From contig JAJFFT010000006.1 of the NCBI GenBank assembly GCA_021776525.1, positions 310,001-374,000 of the forward strand: a stretch of DNA of 64,000 bases, given 5' to 3'. The stretch is from Robiginitomaculum sp. Lineage in GTDB: Bacteria; Pseudomonadota; Alphaproteobacteria; Caulobacterales; Maricaulaceae. The notes beneath the pieces are model-generated. The model had not been told where the DNA came from. It saw only the letters and a program-made list of their open reading frames with translations, and made no database searches. The position numbers and the translations under genes were made by a program. This document shows, piece after piece, positions 28,661 to 37,560 of the stretch. Within the stretch, counting starts at the first letter, position 1. Each line of letters opens with the position of its first letter.

Positions 28661-30220
28661 ATGGGTATTCATATTCAGACCTTTGCCTTTGAAGGGGTGG
28701 ACGCCGCCCCGGTGGATGTACAGGTACAGATCAGTTCGGGCATGCCGGCATTTTCCATTGTCGGTCTTGCCGACAAGGCCGTTGCCGAAAGCCGCGAACG
28801 GGTGCGCGCCGCCTTTGCTGCGATTGGCCTGGCTCTACCCGCCAAGCGGTTGGTGATCAATCTGGCCCCGGCCGATCAACCCAAAGAAGGCAGCCATTAT
28901 GATCTGCCCATTGCCCTTGGTCTGATGGTTGCCATAGGTGTTTTACCCATGGATGCCTTGCAAGACTTTGCCGCCATTGGCGAACTATCGTTGGATGGCA
29001 CCATTGCCCCGGTGAGCGGGGCTTTGCCCGCGGCCATGGCCGCCCATGCCATGGATCTGGGCCTGATTTGCCCACAAGATTGTGGGCCGGAGGCCGCCTG
29101 GGCCGGCGATATGGCGATTTTGGCGCCGCGCAACCTGATTGGCCTGATTAATCATGTCAAAGGCCGTCAGGTGCTGGAACAACCCACGCCTGGTGTTTTA
29201 CAAGAAGGGACCGCCCACCCGGACCTGTGCGACGTTAAGGGGCAGGAACTGGCCAAACGGGCCTTGGAAATTGCTGCCGCGGGGGGGCACAATCTTTTGA
29301 TGGTTGGTCCGCCGGGATCAGGTAAATCCATGCTGGCGGCGCGCCTGCCGGGGCTTCTTCCGCCTCTGAATGCACAGGAATTACTGGAAGTTTCCATGGT
29401 ACATTCCGTGGCGGGTCTGTTGGAACGTGGACAGCTGAGCCGCGCACGGCCGTTTCGCAGCCCCCACCACAGCGCCTCTATGGCCGCCATGGTTGGCGGC
29501 GGCATCAAAGCCCGCCCGGGCGAGGCCTCGCTGGCGCATCGCGGCGTGTTGTTTCTGGATGAATTGCCCGAATTTACACCGCAAGTATTGGACAGTTTAC
29601 GCCAACCTCTGGAAACCGGGCAAATCAGCGTCGCCCGCGCCAATGCGCATATTTCATATCCGGCGCGTTTTCAATTGATCGCCGCCATGAACCCCTGCCG
29701 GTGCGGCTCGGCCGGGGCCGATGGGTATGCGTGTCGCCGGGGGCCACGGTGCGCCCGTGATTATCAAGCTCGCATTTCAGGCCCGTTGATGGACCGCATC
29801 GACCTGCAGATCGAAGTTCCCGCCGTGACTGCCGCTGATCTGGCCCTGCCGGCCCCGGCGGACGGCACACGCGAAGCCGCAGCACGGGTTTTTGCAGCGC
29901 GTGACATCCAGATACAGCGCGCCAGTGACCATGGCGAGGGCGCCAGCATCACCACCAATGCCGAATTGCCAACCGGCCTTTTGGAAAAACTGGCAACGCC
30001 GGATGAAGCCGGGCAAAACCTGTTGGTGCGGGCCGCGGAAACCATGCGCCTGACGGCACGCGGCTATCACCGGGTTTTGCGCACAGCGCGGACCATAGCC
30101 GACCTTGAAGGGTGCGTCGGGGTACGCCGGGTCCATATTGCCGAGGCGTTGGGCCTGCGCCAAACCCCAAAAGCGGCCACCGATACCAGCACAAATTTGC
30201 AGGCCGTCAAGCTTTCCTAA
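28661..30220 (+). CDS. YifB/ComM-family Mg-chelatase-like AAA+ ATPase
   Basis: 519 residues from MGIHIQTFAFEGVDAAPV, preceded by AGGGGG; the longer in-frame extension is not used. The N-terminal Lon-like fold (PAFSIVGLADKAVAESRERVRAAF) precedes a Mg-chelatase AAA+ core with GPPGSGKS, LFLDELPEF and the MNPCRCG segment. A C-terminal lid contains LTARGYHRVLRTARTIADLEG. The ComM branch is a branch-migration helicase for natural transformation. Confidence 0.94.
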   Translation: MGIHIQTFAFEGVDAAPVDVQVQISSGMPAFSIVGLADKAVAESRERVRAAFAAIGLALPAKRLVINLAPADQPKEGSHYDLPIALGLMVAIGVLPMDALQDFAAIGELSLDGTIAPVSGALPAAMAAHAMDLGLICPQDCGPEAAWAGDMAILAPRNLIGLINHVKGRQVLEQPTPGVLQEGTAHPDLCDVKGQELAKRALEIAAAGGHNLLMVGPPGSGKSMLAARLPGLLPPLNAQELLEVSMVHSVAGLLERGQLSRARPFRSPHHSASMAAMVGGGIKARPGEASLAHRGVLFLDELPEFTPQVLDSLRQPLETGQISVARANAHISYPARFQLIAAMNPCRCGSAGADGYACRRGPRCARDYQARISGPLMDRIDLQIEVPAVTAADLALPAPADGTREAAARVFAARDIQIQRASDHGEGASITTNAELPTGLLEKLATPDEAGQNLLVRAAETMRLTARGYHRVLRTARTIADLEGCVGVRRVHIAEALGLRQTPKAATDTSTNLQAVKLS

Positions 30221-30244
30221 AGGTCCATCCGCTAGGGTGTGGTT

Positions 30245-31156
30245 ATGGAACAGAATTTTGATACGTATTTCACCTATATGAACGATCTGGCCGTATGCCG
30301 GGACGCCGATCGGCGGATTATTTGCGTCAATCAGGCGTTCACCCGTATTTTTGGCGGCGCGCCTGAGGACTGGGTACAACGCCGTTTTGACGGCGCAATG
30401 TCCGGGGCACAGATCGGCGCTTTTCATGATAACCGCGCCTATGGTCAGGTGCGGGCCAGCGGGCAAACCTATTGGGTGGAATGGGACGAAGCCGTTTTAC
30501 CAGAAGGTGGGTCTATTGCCATTGGCCGGATCAATGCAGACCGCCGCTCGAAAGAGCGCCGGGCGGGCGCACCTGAACGTGATCGCCGCAAAAACAAAAG
30601 TTCAATTTTTGTGCCTTCACAAAAACCGACACCCGCAACTATCCCCGCGCAGGCTGCTGTTTCTGCGCCGCCGCCTGCCAGTGTGGCACCGGCCCAAAAG
30701 GATACCATTGCAGAAGACAACCCACCGCCCAAAGCAACGCCTGCGCCGCCGCCGTTTACGGCGGCCGCGACGTCTATCATGTTGGTGGAAGATGATCCCC
30801 TAAGCGCCAAATTGGCCACGGCCCTGTTGGAGCAGGAAAACTGTACGGTCACACATATCAGCGACGGCCATGACGCGCTCGAACTGGCCAAAGAACAGGT
30901 CTTTGATCTGGTCCTGATGGACATGCGTATGCCCAAAATGGACGGGCCCAGCGCCTGTCGCGCCATCCGTGCACTGGGCGGTGCCTGGCGCGACATCCCC
31001 ATTGTCGCCCTGACCGCCAATGCCTTTGAAGAAGATCGCAAAATGTGTCTGGCCGCAGGCATGACCGGGTTTGTCACCAAACCGATCGACGCCCAAACCC
31101 TGCGGGCCGTGCAACAACGCTGGACCTTGGGGGAAAAGCAAGCGAAACTGGCCTGA
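30245..31156 (+). CDS. PAS domain plus C-terminal receiver domain protein
   Basis: 303 residues. A PAS-like sensor covers about residues 8-95 (NDLAVCRDADRRIICVNQAFTRIFGGAPEDWVQRRF). A charged then Pro/Ala-rich linker covers about 97-172. A receiver domain covers about 176-295 with all key residues: acidic triplet EDD 182-184, phospho-acceptor Asp226 in LMDMRMPKMDG, Thr257 in ALTANA, and Lys279 in VTKP. No histidine kinase or output domain is present. The receiver resembles those of hybrid kinases. It lies 24 bases after yifB and 37 before an AmpG-like permease. Confidence 0.85.
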   Translation: MEQNFDTYFTYMNDLAVCRDADRRIICVNQAFTRIFGGAPEDWVQRRFDGAMSGAQIGAFHDNRAYGQVRASGQTYWVEWDEAVLPEGGSIAIGRINADRRSKERRAGAPERDRRKNKSSIFVPSQKPTPATIPAQAAVSAPPPASVAPAQKDTIAEDNPPPKATPAPPPFTAAATSIMLVEDDPLSAKLATALLEQENCTVTHISDGHDALELAKEQVFDLVLMDMRMPKMDGPSACRAIRALGGAWRDIPIVALTANAFEEDRKMCLAAGMTGFVTKPIDAQTLRAVQQRWTLGEKQAKLA

Positions 31157-31193
31157 AAAACCGCCATAAAGGCGCGTACCGGGGGCTGTAGTC

Positions 31194-32525
31194 TTGTCGA
31201 AAACAAAAAAATCCAGAACGAACTGGCGGGATGTACTAACCGCGCTTCGCCAAAAGCGCGTTGTGTTGACCGTATTACTCGGGTTTTCGTCCGGTCTGCC
31301 GTTTTTATTGGTCGGCAACACGCTGGGCCTGTGGCTGCGTGAAGCCGGAACCACACTGACCGCCATTGGGTTTTTATCCTGGGTCGGGCTGGCCTATTCG
31401 ATGAAATTTTTATGGGCCCCTATTCTGGATAAAACGAACGTTCCATTGCTTGGCCGCCTGGGCCATCGGCGCGGCTGGTTGATTTTATCGCAAATCATTG
31501 TTGCGCTAGGGTTGGTGGCGATGGCGATCATCGGGCCCGGAGCCGGCCTGATGATTTTTGCATCATTTGCGCTGGTTGTCGCATTTGCCGCCGCCACCCA
31601 GGACATTGCCGTCGATGCCTGGCGCATCGAAGCGGCGCGCTCTGATGAAGAACTGGCCTTGTTGACCGCCGCATTTCAACTGGGGTATCGCGCGGCCCTT
31701 TTGATGACTGATGCATTGATTTTGATCATGGTCGCCAAAACCGGCTGGTCCATGTCGTATATGATGATGGCCGCCCTGATGGGGATCGGCATGCTTGCCG
31801 TATTTTTTGCACCCGAACCTCAGGGTCGCCGTGATGATCAAGACGATAGCGATAAACCCTTGTGGACGCCGCGCGGCTTGTATGATGCCATTGCCGGGCC
31901 ATTTATTGCCTTTTTCAAGGCGCATGGGCGCAACGCCATTATTATGCTGGCGGCGATCAGCATTTACCGGCTTGGGGACTTTGTCATGGGGCCAATGGCC
32001 GGGCCGCTTTATATTGACCTTGGCATAGAAAAAGAAACCATCGGCGCGGTACGGGCCTCGGTCGGCCTGTTGGCCACACTGATCGGTGTTGCCGCAGCTG
32101 GTCTAAGCGCCATTCGTTTTGGCTTTGTGCGCACTCTGGTGGCCGGTGCAATATTGGGGCCGGGGTCCAATCTTGCATTCTCAGCCATGGCCATTCTTGG
32201 TAATGATTTACTGGTTTTCAATATCGCCATGGCCGTTGACAACTTTTCTGCCGGATTTGCCGGTGCGGCGCTGGTCGCCTGGATGTCCAGCCTGACCAGT
32301 ATCGGCTACACGGCCAGCCAATATGCACTGTTATCATCGTTTTACGCCATATTGGGTAAAATCCTGAAAGGCTTTTCGGGCCAGATTGTTGATGCCCTGA
32401 CCGCGGCAACTGACCTGATGACCGCCTATGCTATCTTTTTTGCAGGCACAGCCCTGATCGCTGTGCCCACCGTCATTCTGTGCCTTATGGTTTCTAAGGT
32501 GACGTTCAAGTCACAACAGACCTAG
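31194..32525 (+). CDS. MFS permease, AmpG-like muropeptide transporter family
   Basis: 443 residues beginning with TTG nine bases after GGGGG. About 12 membrane helices are evident. The N-terminal VVLTVLLGFSSGLPFLLVGNTLGLWLREAG and KFLWAPILDK, and the AATQDIAVDAWRIE motif are typical of the AmpG family, which imports anhydromuropeptides for cell-wall recycling. The stop overlaps that of the convergent malic enzyme gene by four bases (CTAG). Confidence 0.88.
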   Translation: MSKTKKSRTNWRDVLTALRQKRVVLTVLLGFSSGLPFLLVGNTLGLWLREAGTTLTAIGFLSWVGLAYSMKFLWAPILDKTNVPLLGRLGHRRGWLILSQIIVALGLVAMAIIGPGAGLMIFASFALVVAFAAATQDIAVDAWRIEAARSDEELALLTAAFQLGYRAALLMTDALILIMVAKTGWSMSYMMMAALMGIGMLAVFFAPEPQGRRDDQDDSDKPLWTPRGLYDAIAGPFIAFFKAHGRNAIIMLAAISIYRLGDFVMGPMAGPLYIDLGIEKETIGAVRASVGLLATLIGVAAAGLSAIRFGFVRTLVAGAILGPGSNLAFSAMAILGNDLLVFNIAMAVDNFSAGFAGAALVAWMSSLTSIGYTASQYALLSSFYAILGKILKGFSGQIVDALTAATDLMTAYAIFFAGTALIAVPTVILCLMVSKVTFKSQQT

Positions 32526-34792
32526 CTGTCGCCGCTTAAGTCGTAGGCGGCAATGGCTGCCATATTGACGATATCCGATACGGTGGCCCCAAGACGGCAG
32601 ATTTGCACCGGGTTTTGAAGACCGGTCAATAGCGGCCCAATGACGGTATTTTCACCGATCGAGGCCAACAGCTTGGTTGAGATTGAGGCCGAATGCACCG
32701 CCGGCATGATCAACACGTTTGCCGGGCCGGTGAGGCGCGAAAAGGCAAATAAATGCTGGGTTGCGGGGTCCAAGGCCACATCGGCGGCCATTTCGCCTTC
32801 ATATTCAAAATCAAGATCGCCGTGGCCATCCAGAATTTCCACCGCTTCGCGAATTTTATTACACCGCTCACCGCCCGGATTACCAAAGGTCGAATAGGCC
32901 AGAAACGCCACACGCGGTGTAAAGCCAAGACGACGCACGGCGCGGGCGCTTTCGATGGCGATTTCAGCCAAGTCTTGCGGTCCCGGAAATTCCGTCACAT
33001 TGGTATCGGCGATAAACACCGTATGGCCTTTGGACAGGGCAATCGACATACCCATAATACGTGTGCCGGGCATCGGGTCGATGGCTTTGAGAATGTCTTT
33101 TAACGCAATGTCGTAATTGCGGGTGATACCGGTCACCAACCCATCAGCATCGCCAAGTGCGACCATGCAACTGGAGAAAATATTGCGATCATTATTGATC
33201 AAACGTTGCACATCACGGGTCAGATATCCGCGCCGTTGCAATCGCCCATAGAGGTAATCAAAATAGTCCGGATTACGGTCCGACAACATAGCATTACAAA
33301 TTTCCAGACCCGCACTTTCATCAATGCCGACCAGCTTCATATTGCGGCGCACCTGTTGTTCGCGTCCGATTAAAATCGCTTTGCCGAAACCCTGGTTCTG
33401 AAAAGAAAATGCGGCGCGAATCATCGCTGGTTCTTCACCTTCGGCAAAGACGATGGTTTTGGGTGCATTACGCACCACGCCGTGAATGCGTTGAATCAAA
33501 CCTGCGGTGGGGTCCAGCCGGCGGGCCAGTTTATTCTGATAGGCATCCATATCGCGAATGGGTTTACGCGCCACACCGGAATCCATAGCCGCCTTGGCGA
33601 CAAAGGGCGGCACGAAAGAAATCAGCCGTGGGTCAAACGGGGCCGGGATAATGTAATCACGGCCAAATGTCGGCCGCGCACCATGATAGGCTGCGGCCAC
33701 CTCGTCAGGCACATCCTCGCGTGCCAGACCGGCCAGTGCGTGGGCACAGGCCATCTTCATTTCTTCGTTAATAGTGCGCGCCCGAACGTCCAATGCACCG
33801 CGAAAAATATAAGGAAAACCCAAAACATTATTGACCTGATTGGGATAATCAGAACGCCCGGTTGCCATAATTGCATCGCGGCGCACCTTCATGACGTCTT
33901 CGGGGGTGATTTCGGGGTCCGGATTGGCCAAGGCAAAAATTATCGGTTGGTCCGCCATGGACTTGACCATATCCTGCGTGATCGCCCCGGCGGCGGAAAA
34001 CCCCATGACACAATCCGCGCCAACCATGGCCTCTTCCAGTGTGCGCAAGGGCGTATCGCGGGCGTGCATGCGCTTCCATTGATCCAGATCGTCACGACCC
34101 TTGTGCACCACGCCATCAATATCCACCGCAATAGTGTTTTCGTCCCGCACTCCCAGGCTTTTGACAAGGTTCAACACCGACAGCCCTGCTGCCCCGGCCC
34201 CGACCAGCACCACTTTCAAATCCTCTATTTTACGGTCTGTCAGATGCACCGCATTGATCAAAGCCGCCGAAGTAATGATCGCTGTGCCGTGCTGGTCATC
34301 ATGAAACACCGGAATATCCAGCGCATCACGCAATTCGGATTCGATGATAAAACATTCCGGGCTTTTGATATCTTCCAGATTGATACCACCGAACGAATTC
34401 CCAAACCGTTTGACGCATTCCACAAAGGGGGTGATCTCGGTTTCTTCAATTTCAATGTCGATACCATCAACATCTGCAAAGCGTTTGAACAGCACCGCCT
34501 TGCCTTCCATGACCGGTTTGGATGCCGCCGGGCCAAGATTGCCAAGGCCTAATATTGCTGTGCCATTACTGACCACCGCCACGGTATTGCCCTTGGCGGT
34601 ATAGTCGTAAACCAGATCGGGGTTTTTAGCGATTTCGCGGACCGGCACCGCAACGCCCGGCGAATAGGCCATGGCCAGATCGCGCTGGGTAGACATCGGT
34701 TTGGAGGCGGCGATTTCGATTTTGCCGGGCTGGGGATATTGGTGAAAGGCGAGGACCTCTTCATCGGAAAACATATGTTTTTTACGTGCCAT
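32522..34792 (-). CDS. maeB: NADP-dependent malic enzyme with phosphotransacetylase-like C-terminal domain
   Basis: 756 residues from MARKKHMFSDEEVLAFHQYP. The malic enzyme part (about 1-425) contains YSPGVAVPVREIAKNPDLVYDYTAKGN, FHDDQHGTAI and the NAD(P)-binding VVLVGAGAAGLSVLNL. The C-terminal part (about 430-756) resembles phosphate acetyltransferase and is thought to regulate activity in response to acetyl-CoA. It converts malate to pyruvate and CO2. It is divergent from mutS with a gap of under 70 bases. Confidence 0.96.
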   Translation of the reverse strand: MARKKHMFSDEEVLAFHQYPQPGKIEIAASKPMSTQRDLAMAYSPGVAVPVREIAKNPDLVYDYTAKGNTVAVVSNGTAILGLGNLGPAASKPVMEGKAVLFKRFADVDGIDIEIEETEITPFVECVKRFGNSFGGINLEDIKSPECFIIESELRDALDIPVFHDDQHGTAIITSAALINAVHLTDRKIEDLKVVLVGAGAAGLSVLNLVKSLGVRDENTIAVDIDGVVHKGRDDLDQWKRMHARDTPLRTLEEAMVGADCVMGFSAAGAITQDMVKSMADQPIIFALANPDPEITPEDVMKVRRDAIMATGRSDYPNQVNNVLGFPYIFRGALDVRARTINEEMKMACAHALAGLAREDVPDEVAAAYHGARPTFGRDYIIPAPFDPRLISFVPPFVAKAAMDSGVARKPIRDMDAYQNKLARRLDPTAGLIQRIHGVVRNAPKTIVFAEGEEPAMIRAAFSFQNQGFGKAILIGREQQVRRNMKLVGIDESAGLEICNAMLSDRNPDYFDYLYGRLQRRGYLTRDVQRLINNDRNIFSSCMVALGDADGLVTGITRNYDIALKDILKAIDPMPGTRIMGMSIALSKGHTVFIADTNVTEFPGPQDLAEIAIESARAVRRLGFTPRVAFLAYSTFGNPGGERCNKIREAVEILDGHGDLDFEYEGEMAADVALDPATQHLFAFSRLTGPANVLIMPAVHSASISTKLLASIGENTVIGPLLTGLQNPVQICRLGATVSDIVNMAAIAAYDLSGDS

Positions 34793-34860
34793 GCCCAAAT
34801 CGCTCCATTTTGCACGCAATCATGATTGCGTTTGTCTGTTCATGGCCTAATTTGCCCCTC

Positions 34861-37560
34861 ATGGTCAAACCACCCTCATCAGCGGCCAAAGCCGCACCGA
34901 CACCAATGATGGCACAATATCTGGGCATTAAAGAAAGTGCCCCGGATGCGCTGTTGTTTTATCGTATGGGCGACTTTTACGAATTGTTTTTTGACGATGC
35001 CCGCGCCGCCTCGGCCACGCTGGGCATTGCCCTGACCAAACGGGGTAAACATCTGGGCGAAGATATTCCCATGTGCGGGGTGCCGGTGGTGGCGGCACAA
35101 ACCTATTTGCCGCGCCTGATTGCCCGGGGTCACCGGGTGGCCATATGCGAGCAGACCGAAGACCCGCGCGACGCCAAAAAGCGCGGCTCAAAAGCCGTGG
35201 TGCGCCGCGAGATTGTTCGCATTGTCACCCCCGGCACCTTGACCGAAGAGAGCCTTTTGGACCCGCGCAGCGCCAGCCGTATTTGCGCCCTGCACCGCGA
35301 TGGCACCGGCCATTGGGGCCTGGCCTGGGCAGATATTTCCACGGGCGAGCTTTGCGCCGCCAACACCGATTCCCATGGGGCCAGTGAATTGCTTAGCGCC
35401 CTGACCCCACGCGAAGTGCTGGTCAGTGACAGTGCAGAAGGTGACCTTGGCACGTTGGTTGATCTGGCCTTGCCCGGCATGGTCCCCACGCCTTTGCCAT
35501 CCGGTCATTTTCGCCCGCGACAGCACCTCGCCGCGCTTTGTGCTGCTTTTGGCGTCACCACACTGGACGGGTTTGGAGATTTCTCCATGGCCGAAAAAGG
35601 GGTGCTCTGTGCCCTGCATACCTATTTGCAAATCACGCAGGCGGGCCAACCGTCCAAACTGGCGCCGCCTGTGCATCTTGATCACAAGGGTTGGATGGCC
35701 ATTGACCCGGCGACCCGTGGGTCGCTGGAAATACTGACCACACTGACGGGCAAGAAAAAAGGCGCATTATTGGCCGAACTGGATCGCACATTGTGCGCGG
35801 TTGGCGGACGTTTGTTTGCGGACAGGTTGACCCGCCCTTCAGTGGATTTAGAAGTTATTGCCCGGCGTCATGATGCCATTGCCTATTTTACCGAAGAAAC
35901 CAGCCTGCTGGATGGGGTGCGTGATCATTTGCGGGCCTGCCCGGATGGCGAACGGGCCTTGTCGCGGATTACCCTTGGTCGCGGCGGGCCGCGTGATCTG
36001 GCCGCCATTGCGCAGGTTTTGCGCAGCGGCGAAGCCTTAAATGCGGCATTCCCCACCTCGCCGCTCTCTGCACCGCCCAAAGACATATCTGCGGCACTGG
36101 ATACGCTGTCATTGGCCAGTGACAGCGCCGCCAGTGAGTTGTGTCGGGATTTACACAAAGCCCTGAAAGACGAATTGCCGATTTTTACCCGCGATGGCGG
36201 GTTTGTCGCCAAAGGCTGGTCAGCACCTTTGGATGAAACCCGCATACTTGGCAGTAACGCCCGCCAGATCATTGCCCGTCTGCAAGCCGATTATGCCCGC
36301 GACACCGGTGTTTCCTCCCTCAAGATCAAACATAATAATGTGTTGGGATATTTTATCGAGGTGACGCCGCGTCATGCCGACGTGTTTATGACCGAACCGC
36401 TCTGCACCCAATTTACCCATCGCCAGACGCTGGCCAGTGCGGCGCGTTTTTCAACACCGGAGCTGGCCGAGTTGGATGCCAAAATCACCGGCGCCGCCGA
36501 GCGCGCTCTGGCACTAGAGCTGGAGATCTTTGCCACCTTTACCGCGCGCATTGGCGAAATGGCCGCATCCATCCGCGAGCGGGCCCAAGCCCTGGCCGTA
36601 ATTGACGTGGCTGCTGGTGCAGCCCAATGGGCGATCGAAAACAAGGCGGTGCGGCCAAAAGTCTCTGACGAGCCAGTTTTTGTGATCGAGGGCGGTCGCC
36701 ACCCCGTGGTGGAAACGGCCCTGAAAGCCGATGGCGGTGCCCCCTTTACCGCCAATGACTGTGCGCTTGATGGCCGCGCCGAAGCCCACCCGCGCCTGTG
36801 TTTTGTCACCGGGCCAAACATGGCGGGCAAATCCACATTTTTGCGCCAGAACGCGCTGTTTGCGATCATGGCGCAGGCCGGACTGTATGTGCCGGCACGC
36901 GCCGCCCATATTGGTCTGGTGGACCGGGTATTCAGCCGCGTCGGGGCCGCCGATGATCTGGGCCGAGGGCGATCAACCTTTATGGCTGAAATGATCGAAA
37001 CCGCCGCCATTCTTAATCAGGCAGGACCGCGAGCCCTGGTTATACTAGACGAGATCGGTCGGGGCACATCGACCTTTGACGGGTTGGCCATCGCCTGGGC
37101 GGTGGCCGAACACCTGTATCGCGTCAACCAGTCCCGCGCCCTGTTTGCCACCCATTATCACGAATTGACCGGCTTAACCTCGACCCTTTCGGGGGCGGCA
37201 AACCTCTCATTACGGGCCCGCGAATGGGAGGGCGATCTGATCTTTTTGCACGAGGTGGTCAAGGGTGCGGCGGATCGTTCATATGGTGTGCATGTGGCCC
37301 GCCTTGCCGGACTGCCGGATGCCGCCATTGCCCGTGCTGCCGAAGTTCTGGAGCGGCTGGAAAAAGGCAAAACCTATAAAAGCCCGGCTTTAAGTGATTT
37401 ACCGTTGTTTCAAGCGCCGCAAGATGCCTCCAAAATCATTGCCGCGCAGTCACCGGCGCTTGCCTCATTACGTGACTTACGCCCGGACGAGCTTTCACCA
37501 CGCGAAGCCCTGGATGCGCTTTACCAGCTCAAAGACCTGCTGGACGAGAACGGCCCGTGA
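34861..37560 (+). CDS. mutS: DNA mismatch repair protein MutS
   Basis: 899 residues from MVKPPSSAAKAAPTPMMAQYL; the start is uncertain because no strong ribosome binding site is visible, and further in-frame starts lie 13 and 25 codons upstream. It recognises mismatches: YRMGDFYELFFDDA carries the Phe-X-Glu mismatch-contact motif. ATPase motifs are GPNMAGKST and VILDEIGRGTSTFDG, with the ATHYHELT signature. It overlaps glnD in a GTGA junction. Confidence 0.97.
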   Translation: MVKPPSSAAKAAPTPMMAQYLGIKESAPDALLFYRMGDFYELFFDDARAASATLGIALTKRGKHLGEDIPMCGVPVVAAQTYLPRLIARGHRVAICEQTEDPRDAKKRGSKAVVRREIVRIVTPGTLTEESLLDPRSASRICALHRDGTGHWGLAWADISTGELCAANTDSHGASELLSALTPREVLVSDSAEGDLGTLVDLALPGMVPTPLPSGHFRPRQHLAALCAAFGVTTLDGFGDFSMAEKGVLCALHTYLQITQAGQPSKLAPPVHLDHKGWMAIDPATRGSLEILTTLTGKKKGALLAELDRTLCAVGGRLFADRLTRPSVDLEVIARRHDAIAYFTEETSLLDGVRDHLRACPDGERALSRITLGRGGPRDLAAIAQVLRSGEALNAAFPTSPLSAPPKDISAALDTLSLASDSAASELCRDLHKALKDELPIFTRDGGFVAKGWSAPLDETRILGSNARQIIARLQADYARDTGVSSLKIKHNNVLGYFIEVTPRHADVFMTEPLCTQFTHRQTLASAARFSTPELAELDAKITGAAERALALELEIFATFTARIGEMAASIRERAQALAVIDVAAGAAQWAIENKAVRPKVSDEPVFVIEGGRHPVVETALKADGGAPFTANDCALDGRAEAHPRLCFVTGPNMAGKSTFLRQNALFAIMAQAGLYVPARAAHIGLVDRVFSRVGAADDLGRGRSTFMAEMIETAAILNQAGPRALVILDEIGRGTSTFDGLAIAWAVAEHLYRVNQSRALFATHYHELTGLTSTLSGAANLSLRAREWEGDLIFLHEVVKGAADRSYGVHVARLAGLPDAAIARAAEVLERLEKGKTYKSPALSDLPLFQAPQDASKIIAAQSPALASLRDLRPDELSPREALDALYQLKDLLDENGP

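Noticed and set aside
33482..34552. 356-residue open frame on + opposite maeB
   Set aside because: Complement of a clear malic enzyme gene; low-information, His- and Cys-rich shadow.
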